Shown here piece by piece: positions 1-10,299 of a stretch of DNA of 64,000 nt. The stretch's first letter is position 1; each line of letters opens with the position of its first letter. The stretch lies in the IMG/VR virus record IMGVR_UViG_3300034060_001466, positions 62,001 to 126,000 of that record. The stretch is one strand, 5' to 3'. Position numbers and translations under genes: made by a program. Under the pieces are notes generated by a model. The model did no database searches, was not told where the DNA came from, and worked only from the letters and a program-made list of their open reading frames with translations. Source of the stretch: a virus.

Positions 1-229
1 CTGGGCTAAAGGAATACCAAAGTGACCAGTTTCCACGGTTTAACGAATATCTAAATTTACGATTAATATTAGTAGAGACCGCTGTTCCAAGCTCAAGCGA
101 TTCATCGAATCCCACGATTTTCACAGCCCCAGGTAAAGGTTCGCCAGTAGAAAATATTCTATAATTTTTACTGTACGCAACCGAGTTCTTATCAGGTTCC
201 GGAATTATCTTGTAGGTGACTACTTGCAT
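1..229 (-). CDS. Partial protein of unknown function, probable virion gene
   Basis: Leftward reading frame that begins with ATG at 229-227 and stays open to the left edge, so only the first 76 codons are present. The visible peptide (MQVVTYKIIPEPDKNSVAYS...) is mixed beta-type sequence with no motif I recognise. The start is supported by a GATAAATAA late-promoter-like box about 20 bases upstream. Its orientation and late promoter match the neighbouring tail genes, so a structural role is likely, but that is context only. It is divergent from the rightward gene at 309. Confidence 0.6.
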   Translation of the reverse strand, partial: MQVVTYKIIPEPDKNSVAYSKNYRIFSTGEPLPGAVKIVGFDESLELGTAVSTNINRKFRYSLNRGNWSLWYSFSP

Positions 230-245
230 TAATTTTGTCTTTTTG

Positions 246-254
246 TTATTTATC
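246..254 (-). promoter_or_regulatory. T4-type late promoter box
   Basis: Reads GATAAATAA on the minus strand, close to the T4 gp55-dependent late consensus TATAAATA. It lies just upstream of the ATG of the leftward partial gene ending at the window edge. Confidence 0.5.
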
Positions 255-279
255 GCAGAGTATTACGGTTTTAGACTAA

Positions 280-288
280 AATAAATAA
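280..288 (+). promoter_or_regulatory. T4-type late promoter box
   Basis: AATAAATAA on the plus strand, about 20 bases upstream of the ATG at 309. It suggests that the lone rightward gene here is also expressed late. Confidence 0.4.
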
Positions 289-308
289 TAAGAAAATCGG
301 GGTTACAC

Positions 309-1100
309 ATGAAGCCTTTGAACCCGAAGCTTGTCCTAGACCCTATGTGGCTATGCCAAGCGAATTTTGTCGATCTGGAATACTACACGTACATTCTAAT
401 GGACGCAAAACAAAAGTATCTCAATCAGCTTGAGACTGATTTCTCTAACTTTTACGAAATTGCATTTCACTACCTAAATATCAATACTATTATAGCTGAT
501 AAGAAGGTCTACGATTCACATTTAAACGCAGTTAGGGCACATCAAAACTTAATGGTTATAGTATCTCAATTGGCCCAATCGAATGACTCTAATGGTAAGG
601 AAATCGTTCGAATGGCGTCAGCTATTCTATCTGAGGTAATGACGGTTTACTTAAGAAAACAGATTCCTGTATTGGAGCACCTAAACTTTCATTTGACTAA
701 TACTGCTCTACATAAACAGGCTGTGATCTATATTGTATGTAAATCAGAAAAGCTTGACCGGTACGAGATTTTTAAACTAAATACTAAAAGCAATAGACCG
801 TTAGGCTACTCAATTAGCCGAAAGGCTGTATTGCATCTTCCGGGATTAAAGAATAATGAGTTCAAGGATAGGCTTCTGGTTGAGATGCCGACTCTCACTG
901 ATTTTCAACCGGATAAAAACGTTATTGTTGTATCTGGCACGGACCAAGTTGTAATATCGGATGGAATTTGTCTGACTAAGGACATTATTTTACTAAATAA
1001 GATAATGAACCTTAGCCATGGATTTGATGCTAATGTATTACTGGACTATGAACGTATGCTTGATAAAAAGAAAGCTATTCCGTTTAAGCTTAAGGTTTAA
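309..1100 (+). CDS. Hypothetical protein (263 aa)
   Basis: I do not recognise this protein. It is soluble, mostly predicted helical in the first 130 residues (YYTYILMDAKQKYLNQLETDF...), with a more beta-rich second half and no signal peptide or membrane segment. It is a single rightward gene between leftward virion genes. Its stop overlaps the stop of the convergent tail-fibre-like gene by 4 bases. An AATAAATAA box about 20 bases upstream of the ATG suggests late expression, so a virion or assembly role is possible. Confidence 0.75.
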   Translation: MKPLNPKLVLDPMWLCQANFVDLEYYTYILMDAKQKYLNQLETDFSNFYEIAFHYLNINTIIADKKVYDSHLNAVRAHQNLMVIVSQLAQSNDSNGKEIVRMASAILSEVMTVYLRKQIPVLEHLNFHLTNTALHKQAVIYIVCKSEKLDRYEIFKLNTKSNRPLGYSISRKAVLHLPGLKNNEFKDRLLVEMPTLTDFQPDKNVIVVSGTDQVVISDGICLTKDIILLNKIMNLSHGFDANVLLDYERMLDKKKAIPFKLKV

Positions 1101-3451
1101 GCGGTCGCGTCATACGATCCAGAGATTCGAATAGTTACGTTACCTCCATATTCTCCGTTTGAGGTGTTTAGCGGAGCGCGAGCAGCTCGGTTAAATAGCG
1201 AAAATTGGCTTAGTCGATTAGTAACAGTTGAGCCTTCATTTGCTGGAAAAGCGTGTTGTGACTGCAGATAAATCCATCCTCTCGCGGCATCACCATTAGA
1301 AATAAGGCTTCCTAAATAATTAGAGTATGTTTGTATATACGAGATTCCAGTATAGTCAGGCTGAGGATCCGGTAAAGTAGTTATATCAGTAACGGTCACT
1401 TGTGCATTTAGATGACCGTGTGCACTTGCTGAAAATGGTAATGAAAGCCCTAACCCAGTGTATGTATAGTAGCCTGAACCTGATGTCATGTCGTCAGCTG
1501 GCCAAGAGTTGAGGTCTAGTGTATAAATTGAATTAAAATGAACGCGTCTACCTATTTTAGTGTATGTGAATGACTGAGACAGCTGAAAGCCTGAAAATGA
1601 GTTAGCCGTCGCGTATGAATGATAATTGGTTGGAAGTATGAGTTTACCACCACTAAGAGTTTCATATCGTCCTAAGAATAGAGCATTAGTAACGGTACCC
1701 TCCTCGTAATCATCTAGCGTATTTGCATCCGCTGATGGAATTTGTGTAGCTGGAAAAGGGATTCCTTGATTAAGACGATCACCTTTGATCTTAATTGCAT
1801 TATTAAGACGTAGCTCTTTAGTGGCGTCTACTGTTAATATTGCTAAGTCTGTAACCGGCGCCGCAATCGTAAATGAGTTGCCGCTAGTAGGAACGCCAGT
1901 TATTCCAGTACCTCCGTATGTAGTAACTGCGCCGGTTGAGCTAATGACTTGAATGGGGTTTCTAAACTCAAATACTGAACTGGTACTCCCTATTTTAAAG
2001 GTAATATTATTGTTGGCTGAGTTAAAACCTGCTCCCCAATAGGCAGCAGCTGATCCGCCACCAAAACTTGCGTTTCTCTTAAAAAATAATCCATCGATTG
2101 AAATTGTACTGGCTGACTCAGTGTCCGTTAAGATTCGATAGTTCGTAAACTTCATTTCAATTGAACGACCGTCAGCTTGAAGAGCCTCAGCTCGGTTAAT
2201 TTTCCAAATTTGCTCACTACTTCTTCTTGGAGCAAATGACTCAGGCGAAGCAGTTATTCCGCTCGAAGATAAGTCGTATTCCGCTCTTAGAAAATAGGTT
2301 CCAGGATTAGCTTCATTACCAAAAGAAGTTCCGTACGATAATCGATATTTACGCATTCGTAGATTTTCAAAACTTGGACTAATTACGTAAGATTCGCCAG
2401 CTGAGCCTGAAGTATATGAAGTGGAAAGGGCATCAATTGATCCTAATTCTAATTGATGTCGGTATCCTTTACTTGTTGTTGCAAATTCCTTAGCCTCAGT
2501 TGCGGTTCCATTAAAATAAGAGTATAATGATAGGTTTGAAGTAGCTGGAAACATCTTCTCAGTAGAAGAAGGGTACGTTATTAATTTATGCGGAGAGGTT
2601 CCTGAACCAGTAGAAGTTAAATTTATTGGATTTGTGTTAGTAACATCAGCGGCAGTTTCACATAATTGAATAACTGTATCGCTAATCTTAAGAACAAAAT
2701 ATCCATTGAAATTAGAAAGTCCGCCTATTGCAGTTCCACCTTCCGCTGAGTATGTAACAAATTGGCCATCCACTAATCCGTGATTTGACGTAAATGTAAT
2801 TTCTTCAGTTGACGTATTAACCGCGGTTGCTGGAGCAAAGGTCTTAGCGGTTGACGAGTTTGCACTAATTACGATATTTGATCCATCGAATATTACAGAT
2901 TTAGAGTTTAACTCATTAAAGTTATAAAGAACAGTTTGATAGTTAACTCCTGCTCCAGGAGTTGCATAACTTGGATCAGTTGATGTTGCACTATTTGTTA
3001 AATCAGACCCAGACGATACTCTAGCTTTCAGTATTCTAGAGGTAGGAGTTAATCTTACAAATGGCGAAATATTTGAACTTAGGGCAGTTTGTACAAGAGT
3101 ATTAAAATTCGCTAATTCTAACCAACCGTTTCCACCGGATACTTTCTTTAATATAGTGTCGGCTGTTATTAAAATATCGCCCAAAACCATAGCAGACGGA
3201 TAGGATCCGCCAGTCGGTGCAGTTACTGGTGCAATCGCAGCAGATAACCCATAAGTTACTGAGCCCTGCGGTCCAGTAAGTCCAATTGGCCCAATTGGAC
3301 CGGCTGCTCCAGTTAAACCAGCAGGTCCAGTAGGACCAGTTTGGCCAATCCCTAATGCGATTAGCTGGTTAAAGTTGAAATTTAATTTACTAGATAAGTC
3401 AGATTGACTATCAAGTGCGGATACTTCCCTTAGATTTATAATGACTGCCAT
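1097..3451 (-). CDS. Tail-fibre-like structural protein with collagen-like segment
   Basis: 784 residues. After a short N-terminal helix (LSSKLNFNFNQL), residues about 38-64 form a collagen-like run of Gly-X-X triplets (GPTGPAGLTGAAGPIGPIG), a feature common in phage fibres and appendages. The rest is Ser/Thr/Gly-rich beta-type sequence, as expected for trimeric receptor-binding or fibre proteins. Start and upstream stop overlap as TAATG, so it is probably translationally coupled to the 2,277-residue protein before it. It is the last gene of the leftward tail block. The exact role (fibre, tip or adaptor) is inference. Confidence 0.75.
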   Translation of the reverse strand: MAVIINLREVSALDSQSDLSSKLNFNFNQLIALGIGQTGPTGPAGLTGAAGPIGPIGLTGPQGSVTYGLSAAIAPVTAPTGGSYPSAMVLGDILITADTILKKVSGGNGWLELANFNTLVQTALSSNISPFVRLTPTSRILKARVSSGSDLTNSATSTDPSYATPGAGVNYQTVLYNFNELNSKSVIFDGSNIVISANSSTAKTFAPATAVNTSTEEITFTSNHGLVDGQFVTYSAEGGTAIGGLSNFNGYFVLKISDTVIQLCETAADVTNTNPINLTSTGSGTSPHKLITYPSSTEKMFPATSNLSLYSYFNGTATEAKEFATTSKGYRHQLELGSIDALSTSYTSGSAGESYVISPSFENLRMRKYRLSYGTSFGNEANPGTYFLRAEYDLSSSGITASPESFAPRRSSEQIWKINRAEALQADGRSIEMKFTNYRILTDTESASTISIDGLFFKRNASFGGGSAAAYWGAGFNSANNNITFKIGSTSSVFEFRNPIQVISSTGAVTTYGGTGITGVPTSGNSFTIAAPVTDLAILTVDATKELRLNNAIKIKGDRLNQGIPFPATQIPSADANTLDDYEEGTVTNALFLGRYETLSGGKLILPTNYHSYATANSFSGFQLSQSFTYTKIGRRVHFNSIYTLDLNSWPADDMTSGSGYYTYTGLGLSLPFSASAHGHLNAQVTVTDITTLPDPQPDYTGISYIQTYSNYLGSLISNGDAARGWIYLQSQHAFPANEGSTVTNRLSQFSLFNRAARAPLNTSNGEYGGNVTIRISGSYDATA

Positions 3452-6400
3452 TAAATGAACTTAATTTTTATTTTTGGAACTAATTTAACTCCAGTATTCG
3501 GTTTTATCAAAATCGATCCTTCAATTACATTAGATTTGGTATTATTTATTCGGACTGATCGAATTAAGTCGTAACCTAAGTCTCCGAGTAAATCATACTC
3601 AACCGATTCGAATGAAACTAAGTTATTATTGATCGTTCTATCATCTAATTCATAAAATTCAAATGCTTCTACTTGATATAATTTTGTTAAGTTAGTTGAG
3701 CAATATTGAGATAAGTATTCTTCAAATGTAAGCTGATCTAGGAATACTGGGTCTGTTGTAATTTGAGAACCGTTTGAATATTTAAAGAACTTTAAAAATT
3801 GGTCACGAAGTCCGTTATTTGATAAGTGCTTAGTTATTAAATCTGGTATATTTAATTTGAATTTAATCTCAGTTGCAAATTGAGAATACACAATATTTGC
3901 TTGAGTAGCGGACGATGCTAAAAAGTCAGTATTGTTTAATTCAATTGAAGTAAAGTCTTCCATTATGAATTGCATAGGAACATTTAATAACTTGGAAATA
4001 AATGAATAATCTTCAGTAACTCGACGTGTTCCTGGAACCTTTACGTAATCTGTTTTATTAGAGTATTCGAAATGATATCCGTAATCCCAACTCGAAGATA
4101 ACATATTAAAGTCAGTTCGACTAATCGGAGTCTCTCCGATATATGGATAAACGGATGAGTATTTTTGACTGTTTTCAAGATCAAGAATTGAAGATTTTGA
4201 GTATTTCACAAATTCATAGTCCTTTATAATAAAGAAATTATCGACGTATGGATTTAGGCAAACATTTGCTCCATGTAAAATATTATCATTTATTGAAAAT
4301 TCATATTTGAATCCAGCTACAGGTTTTGTCAATACTTCATATTCGGAAGAATATCGGTTGACAGAATACTCTTGAGATGGGACTTCTGAATAAGCGAATC
4401 CAGCCACTCCATTAATTTGACCTGAGTTAACTTCAACTTGGTCAAGTTTTACAATTGTCGATTTATTAATTTGGTCAGCTTGTACAATTTCAATCGCCAT
4501 TGTTTTGTATGGAGTTAATATTCCATCAGTATACGACTCCCAACTAATAACGCCTTGACTCTTTTCAGTTAAGTTTAAAAATTTAGCGAATGATAAATTT
4601 TCAAATACTTTTTCAAAATATTTTACTCCACCGAATATTTGGAATTGATTAATGTCTTCTATCCAATATGAAGTTGTGTTATTTGGCACTGGGTTTGCTG
4701 AATATACGTATTGTACTAAATCGCCAAGCCCAGTTGGGAGTGGAATGATTGTGTATGGTTGTCCGCTGATATTGGTGATATTAACGACATCTTGTAGAGC
4801 ACCATCTACTCCATCAATCGTTAAGGCTGAATTGCCTAGTGCTGCGGTCGTTACGGATACACCGGCTGCAAGTTTAAGAAGCACGCTTTTTTCACCCGCT
4901 TTAATTATATAAAGAGGTGCAAAATCATTACTAATTCGATTTATTTCAGAATCAGCTAATGCGTCATAACTTTCTAAGCCTGGAAGTAATGATGTGCGTA
5001 TTGACTCGATAACTAGAGTTGATGGATTTAAGTTAAGGCCGCTCGCGGATAAATTAACTCCCCTAGACAGTTTAATGGTGGAATATGCAGTAGCTTTAGT
5101 GTTATACTTTTTATCCTTTGCATAGTAAAGGAATGAGTGAGTTAAATTAGAAACGCTGTTTGAGTTAAAGGATATTCGATAGTCTCCAAAAAGAGAATCC
5201 ATGTAAGATACTTTATGATACACTGAGAAAGTGCTGTTTTGAGTTGGCACTGACCAGTCGGCTCTAAATAATATAGGTTCGTCATACGACGCTGATCCTA
5301 ACGATCCGCTTATGTACGTTACGTCAAAATCGTATACTCCATTACTTGATGAAAGTGTGGATGGATCTACCTCGTACACAGCTTCATTGTATACGATACT
5401 TGAAATATCGCTATAAATTAAACTAAATCGAGTATTAGTTGATAATAATTCGTCAAGTATTTCTGTTTGGTTAATACCACCACCATCATTAAACTGGAAA
5501 TATCCAGTTACAGATTGAGCTGGAGTAGCTGAGGTGCTTGATAATGCAAAATGAGTAACCGTTGCCCCGATTGGATCATCGTCTGCAATAATCGTACCTA
5601 CTATTCCGGAAACTTGGTTTACCCATGCATCTTCGAATACTCCCTGGATTCTAACGCCTGAGTATACTCCACTTGTTAATATAATTGGCGTAGACTGATC
5701 GACTTTTGCATAAATTCGAGTTCCTAATTTATCACCAGTAGAAATTAGTGAATTACTAACAGCCTCGTATACTGGAGACCCTAATGTTGCTAATATCGTT
5801 GACTTATTTCCATATACGACTTGTATTGTGTCGCCTGGACTTGCTGAGATGGCAGAACTTCCGGAAATTAGGTTATTGTACTCAAGCAATGACGCTGCTG
5901 TAATTTCTTGGTCAATTTGGTAATTTACCGGAGAAGACATAACTGAACCGGTGAATAGATTAGCTTGCGTTACTTGGTCGTTTGTACCAGCTGACCAATT
6001 ACTAGATAAAATAGTTTCAGGTAATAGCTCTTTATGTCCCAATACTAATTCAATAACCACAGTAATCGATTTTGAATTAGTGTTCTCAATTACTCGATAT
6101 TTAACAGGTTGTCTATTAATAGTAGGATCTTCCTTAACCGGTTTTAATATTACGCTAAACTTATAATCTTCAAATCGTAGAGTATCTGAAACAGCTGAGC
6201 CGTTTTGAGCTAACTCATAAAATCTAAACATTGCCCCTTTAAAAAGAGTCTCATACTGTTTATTAAACTGATTTTTATTAAGAATCGAATATCTATACTG
6301 AGGTCTAGCTATTTGAATTGAATTAATAACCGGCACATACGTAAAATATTGCTCAAAGTAATTAGAATCAGAAATTAGTGAGTTTATATTTAAGTTTTCA

Positions 6401-9400
6401 TTAAAATACGAATAATTATTTCTAATTGATTTAATATCATCTGAGTATCCAAAGTCCGACTCTATATAAAACCACTCATGTGTCATTTTCTCAGGGGTAG
6501 GAGAAGTCTCTCTATGAGATGGCCCAAAATTGTCTTTTCCAAATAACAAGTCTGAGTTTAGTCGGTATGGATTATCTCGACTATCACTAGAGTCTGCAAT
6601 TCCCCATTTAGCAATGTATGGAATTACCCGACCATCTGTTGCAAAATCAGAAATGAAATTTTCCAAGTTTGCATGATACTCACTAGATAAACTGCCAGAC
6701 AAAAACTTTTCACGATACGGATATGTAGCTAAACTCGTAGAGGCTGACGTATGATCCGCTTTTAAGCTGAATGGGCCTATATAGTCAAATGCGTCCTCGG
6801 TCTCGTCAAAGTAAGGAATATCGAGACGATTACTAAAGGCTGAATCTCCTGGGTCAAGCGTAGTTAGCGGCAATTTATTTCCATATATTAGGATAACGTC
6901 GCCGTCTATATTTTCAAAGTATGAAATTAAATCAGTATTTTGCCATATTAAATTACGTTCGCCACTTGCTGCAATATCAGTAGAATCGTAGATTGTTCCG
7001 TTTATTGAAATTGCACCGGTACCTATTGCTTTATACGTATACTTAGTAAAGTCAAGGACCTTTGCTCCAGCTGGAATGTAAAAATCTTTATATAAGTCAA
7101 TTAGTAAATTTCTAGAATAGTCACTAGAATAAGTTGAGAAATTAAAATCCATTGTCTCAAATATGGAAAGAACTCCTACGGTTGGTCTAAATAATTTACG
7201 AATTTCAATTTTTCCGTATTTGACATTAACTGTCTCGTCGTCAGTTAACTGAATGGTTGCCTTTGTGTTAAAATTAGAAATTGCTGATAGCTTAGCATCA
7301 CTAGATAACCCATTAGTAATTAAGTCAGAGGCGTTGCATAATCGACTAATGCTTGACCAGTTTTGATCAGTTTTAATTACTAGAGTATCTAGTAATTGAG
7401 TTAACTTGGAAATATTTCCAATATCAATTATTGCATGGGATTTATTTAAAAATCCACCATCTGCGTAAACAATATCAGTAGTTACTGAATTATTTAATTT
7501 GACAAAATTGTAACTACTTGAAACTGGAAGAACTTTAACTTTTAATTCACCGTATGCATCTCCGAATCGATTTGTTTGTAGAAACGATGTAGTGTTTAAA
7601 GTTACTCCACTAATTGATGTATTATTTAGAATATCTGAGATATCGGATATTGATTGTGCGATTTGATCGAGATCACGGTCGCCATTAACGTAGATAGTTG
7701 ATATCCCTGCTGAATAGGCTAAAGTATACGGTGTAGTAATAGGTAAATAATTTCGAGTAAATACAAGCTCATCGTATTTTCCATTTAGGTCTAGTGAATC
7801 AATAACTGATCCACTTGGGTGGTAGATTCGAATTTTATCTAAGTGGTTTGGCTTTGAAATAATTTCAATTGATATAGTTGATTTAGAGTCTTTCGTTGAA
7901 ATCTCTGCAATCTCTTGAGTAACTAATTCTTTTGGGCCAAATGTTAAACCTAAATCAAATGAAGTATTGTCTATTTTAAAGTCAACAATACTACCAGATT
8001 GATTCCAATCTTCTGAATTTATTAAGTGAATATCTCCGTCTTTTGTTTTTAAGTATGGAAAGAATAATGTGTCTTTTGATGTACGGTTATTAGTTAGATC
8101 AGATAAGTCTTGCGTAAGATTCATACCTCTTAGTTTAACCCCAGTTGGATTAGTTAATAAAAATGATATGTCATCTGTTTGTTTATAGTTGATTGGTATC
8201 AACTGATCATTATCGATTCCAACATTTGCTAAATTAAGCAGTCCTCCAGTTGTAACTTCCTGAAATTTAGTAAATCCTCCAGCTACATAAATATGAGATT
8301 CATCATGAACCACTATATCAGTAACGGATTGAGGACTAAGGCCGGTTGAAGTATTAAATGAAAAATCAAGTTCTCCATTTTTAAATATTCTAGCAATTCC
8401 TCTAGCTGGAACTCCTTTATATGACGTGAATGCTCCACCTATGTAAAAATTTCCATTTAAGTCTAGTGATATTTTAGAAATGGTGCCATTTGCTCCAGTT
8501 TGATAATTAAATGCTAGATCGATTGCACCAGCCTCAGTTAATTTAATTAATCGATTAACTGTATTTGAATTATAACTGGTGAATCCACCGGCTACATAAA
8601 CTTCGCCTACTTCGTCTAACACAATATCATTTACAGTAGAGACATTATTGAAACCAGTTCCATATACAAAAGTTGAATCGATAGTGGCGGTGTTCGTTAA
8701 CTGAACAATGCCGTTTGCGGTGGTTCCTTTGTAGCTAGTAAAATCCCCAATTACAATAACTTTATTCGAGGAATTTACTATTAGTTTCTTAACTAGTCCG
8801 GCGCCTCCACTAAATCCAGTAGAGCCGACATCAAACGACGAGTCAGCGACTCCGTCTAAATTAATTTTAACTAGTCCAACTGATGGTAATACATCTCCAC
8901 TATTTGTGTATTCGGTAAAAGTACCTCCAACGTAAATGTCCTGTGATGGAGTTATGTGGATTGTACGTACAGTTGAGTCAAATGAAAAATCAGTCGATTC
9001 GATTGAACCGTCTGTATTTAATTTTATAAAATTGCTAATTGGTGTTCCATTATACGATAGCATTTCTCCACCAACGTATACTTTTCCAAATTTATCAAGT
9101 TCAATTGATTCAACTTTAGCTGGGGAAAAACCACTTCCGTAATGAAATGAAAAGTCAATTTCGCCAGTTGAGTTAAGACGGATTATTCCATTTGCTGGAT
9201 ATCCATTATAACTAGTGAATGTTCCACCAATATACATTTTATCGGTAGCTGGATCAACTGTTATTGTTTTAACTGTGCCTCCACCTATTTCTGAACTAGC
9301 AAGAGCAGTTGATATGTCTATTGAATCTGATGCTGTGATTTTTGAATTAAACATTGCAGTTAAGTCAATATCAAATGTTTCTAAATCAATATCGTTGCAA

Positions 9401-10284
9401 TAGAATCCAAAATACCTATTAAATTCGTAAGGGTTAGACGTATCGTCATTAAATAAAAATTCCAGATTTAAAATACTAGGGTGAACTATATTATTTCTCT
9501 CAAATCCTTGAGTTATAAATTGCTCAACTTTTAATAATGGAAGAGCTCTAGTTAAGACCGTACTTAATTGCTCAGGAAGTTCAACGTATGTTCCAGTTTT
9601 AATAGAAGGACCTCGGTATATCGAAAACCCGTCCGCTTTATAATTAACATAAAGTGGATTTTTTGTAAACATTGGATTCTTCTTTATGTTTTCCAAGTAT
9701 TTTCCTATCTTGGAAGTAGGCCCCATGTCAAATACTTTAACGACGGTCGCATTTTTAAATAAGTCAGTTGCGAAATCCTCAGGTTTAACAATACCGTCTA
9801 GGTCCTTTCCTTGGCCAGCTGTATAGTTAGAAGGCCCAGGAACTTTAAATATTACGAATTTAGTCGGAATGATTTGGTCTACGTATAATGGAGCTAAGTA
9901 AGTAAATTTCTCAGAGTATTGTCTACTTGATAAGTACTTCGCGCCACTTGTATACAAGTCAAAGTCATATTGATCTTTTAGATCTTTAGCTGTCGCGGTT
10001 TTCCCAATAGTTGAACCAACTTCATAGGCAATAGTGGATGGAGTTTTTCCATTATCATAGAACTTATATAAATTAACTTCATGGCTTGAATTCTCATTTA
10101 TTGAGAATCGTTTGTATTTTTGATTCGCTAATTTTTCGTTAGCGTCAATTGAATTAAACCACAGATCTCCAACTGAATCAACGGTTAACTTTAAATTAGT
10201 TGTTAATTTAGGGTTAGTTCGTAATAATTGAAAACTGACATTTCTCTCAGCTAATTGAGTGTATGTTAAATTTGGATTCGCCAC
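3451..10284 (-). CDS. Giant virion protein (2,277 aa) with a seven-repeat delta-60-type beta-propeller
   Basis: Largest gene of the window. The first 320 residues are a tail/baseplate-type region (SYNFN-poor, aromatic, non-secreted). Residues about 328-687 contain seven blades of the delta-60 pattern, each with a strand such as YIGGTFTSY, YVGGEMLSY or YVAGGFTSY, then a [IL]xxLxxxGxxDxxF strand. This should fold as a beta-propeller. The remaining 1,590 residues are beta-rich with many Ser/Asn/Tyr and no enzyme motif that I see. It sits in the leftward late tail block, so it is most likely a baseplate or tail-tip component; the propeller may bind host surface glycans or proteins. Function is inference. 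Confidence 0.75.
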   Translation of the reverse strand: MANPNLTYTQLAERNVSFQLLRTNPKLTTNLKLTVDSVGDLWFNSIDANEKLANQKYKRFSINENSSHEVNLYKFYDNGKTPSTIAYEVGSTIGKTATAKDLKDQYDFDLYTSGAKYLSSRQYSEKFTYLAPLYVDQIIPTKFVIFKVPGPSNYTAGQGKDLDGIVKPEDFATDLFKNATVVKVFDMGPTSKIGKYLENIKKNPMFTKNPLYVNYKADGFSIYRGPSIKTGTYVELPEQLSTVLTRALPLLKVEQFITQGFERNNIVHPSILNLEFLFNDDTSNPYEFNRYFGFYCNDIDLETFDIDLTAMFNSKITASDSIDISTALASSEIGGGTVKTITVDPATDKMYIGGTFTSYNGYPANGIIRLNSTGEIDFSFHYGSGFSPAKVESIELDKFGKVYVGGEMLSYNGTPISNFIKLNTDGSIESTDFSFDSTVRTIHITPSQDIYVGGTFTEYTNSGDVLPSVGLVKINLDGVADSSFDVGSTGFSGGAGLVKKLIVNSSNKVIVIGDFTSYKGTTANGIVQLTNTATIDSTFVYGTGFNNVSTVNDIVLDEVGEVYVAGGFTSYNSNTVNRLIKLTEAGAIDLAFNYQTGANGTISKISLDLNGNFYIGGAFTSYKGVPARGIARIFKNGELDFSFNTSTGLSPQSVTDIVVHDESHIYVAGGFTKFQEVTTGGLLNLANVGIDNDQLIPINYKQTDDISFLLTNPTGVKLRGMNLTQDLSDLTNNRTSKDTLFFPYLKTKDGDIHLINSEDWNQSGSIVDFKIDNTSFDLGLTFGPKELVTQEIAEISTKDSKSTISIEIISKPNHLDKIRIYHPSGSVIDSLDLNGKYDELVFTRNYLPITTPYTLAYSAGISTIYVNGDRDLDQIAQSISDISDILNNTSISGVTLNTTSFLQTNRFGDAYGELKVKVLPVSSSYNFVKLNNSVTTDIVYADGGFLNKSHAIIDIGNISKLTQLLDTLVIKTDQNWSSISRLCNASDLITNGLSSDAKLSAISNFNTKATIQLTDDETVNVKYGKIEIRKLFRPTVGVLSIFETMDFNFSTYSSDYSRNLLIDLYKDFYIPAGAKVLDFTKYTYKAIGTGAISINGTIYDSTDIAASGERNLIWQNTDLISYFENIDGDVILIYGNKLPLTTLDPGDSAFSNRLDIPYFDETEDAFDYIGPFSLKADHTSASTSLATYPYREKFLSGSLSSEYHANLENFISDFATDGRVIPYIAKWGIADSSDSRDNPYRLNSDLLFGKDNFGPSHRETSPTPEKMTHEWFYIESDFGYSDDIKSIRNNYSYFNENLNINSLISDSNYFEQYFTYVPVINSIQIARPQYRYSILNKNQFNKQYETLFKGAMFRFYELAQNGSAVSDTLRFEDYKFSVILKPVKEDPTINRQPVKYRVIENTNSKSITVVIELVLGHKELLPETILSSNWSAGTNDQVTQANLFTGSVMSSPVNYQIDQEITAASLLEYNNLISGSSAISASPGDTIQVVYGNKSTILATLGSPVYEAVSNSLISTGDKLGTRIYAKVDQSTPIILTSGVYSGVRIQGVFEDAWVNQVSGIVGTIIADDDPIGATVTHFALSSTSATPAQSVTGYFQFNDGGGINQTEILDELLSTNTRFSLIYSDISSIVYNEAVYEVDPSTLSSSNGVYDFDVTYISGSLGSASYDEPILFRADWSVPTQNSTFSVYHKVSYMDSLFGDYRISFNSNSVSNLTHSFLYYAKDKKYNTKATAYSTIKLSRGVNLSASGLNLNPSTLVIESIRTSLLPGLESYDALADSEINRISNDFAPLYIIKAGEKSVLLKLAAGVSVTTAALGNSALTIDGVDGALQDVVNITNISGQPYTIIPLPTGLGDLVQYVYSANPVPNNTTSYWIEDINQFQIFGGVKYFEKVFENLSFAKFLNLTEKSQGVISWESYTDGILTPYKTMAIEIVQADQINKSTIVKLDQVEVNSGQINGVAGFAYSEVPSQEYSVNRYSSEYEVLTKPVAGFKYEFSINDNILHGANVCLNPYVDNFFIIKDYEFVKYSKSSILDLENSQKYSSVYPYIGETPISRTDFNMLSSSWDYGYHFEYSNKTDYVKVPGTRRVTEDYSFISKLLNVPMQFIMEDFTSIELNNTDFLASSATQANIVYSQFATEIKFKLNIPDLITKHLSNNGLRDQFLKFFKYSNGSQITTDPVFLDQLTFEEYLSQYCSTNLTKLYQVEAFEFYELDDRTINNNLVSFESVEYDLLGDLGYDLIRSVRINNTKSNVIEGSILIKPNTGVKLVPKIKIKFI
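8222..9300 (-). repeat. Coding repeats: seven-bladed delta-60-like propeller
   Basis: Encodes seven imperfect repeats of about 50 residues in the 2,277-residue virion protein. Each contains a variant of [IV]YVGGxFTSY followed by a strand ending DxSF. Seven copies is a common blade number for a closed propeller. Confidence 0.7.
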
Positions 10285-10299
10285 TATTTAATTTTTATT

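Noticed and set aside
8222-9300. Kelch or WD40 propeller
   Set aside because: The repeats lack the GG-Tyr-Trp (kelch) and Trp-Asp endings; the GGxFTSY/DxSF pattern fits delta-60 repeats better.
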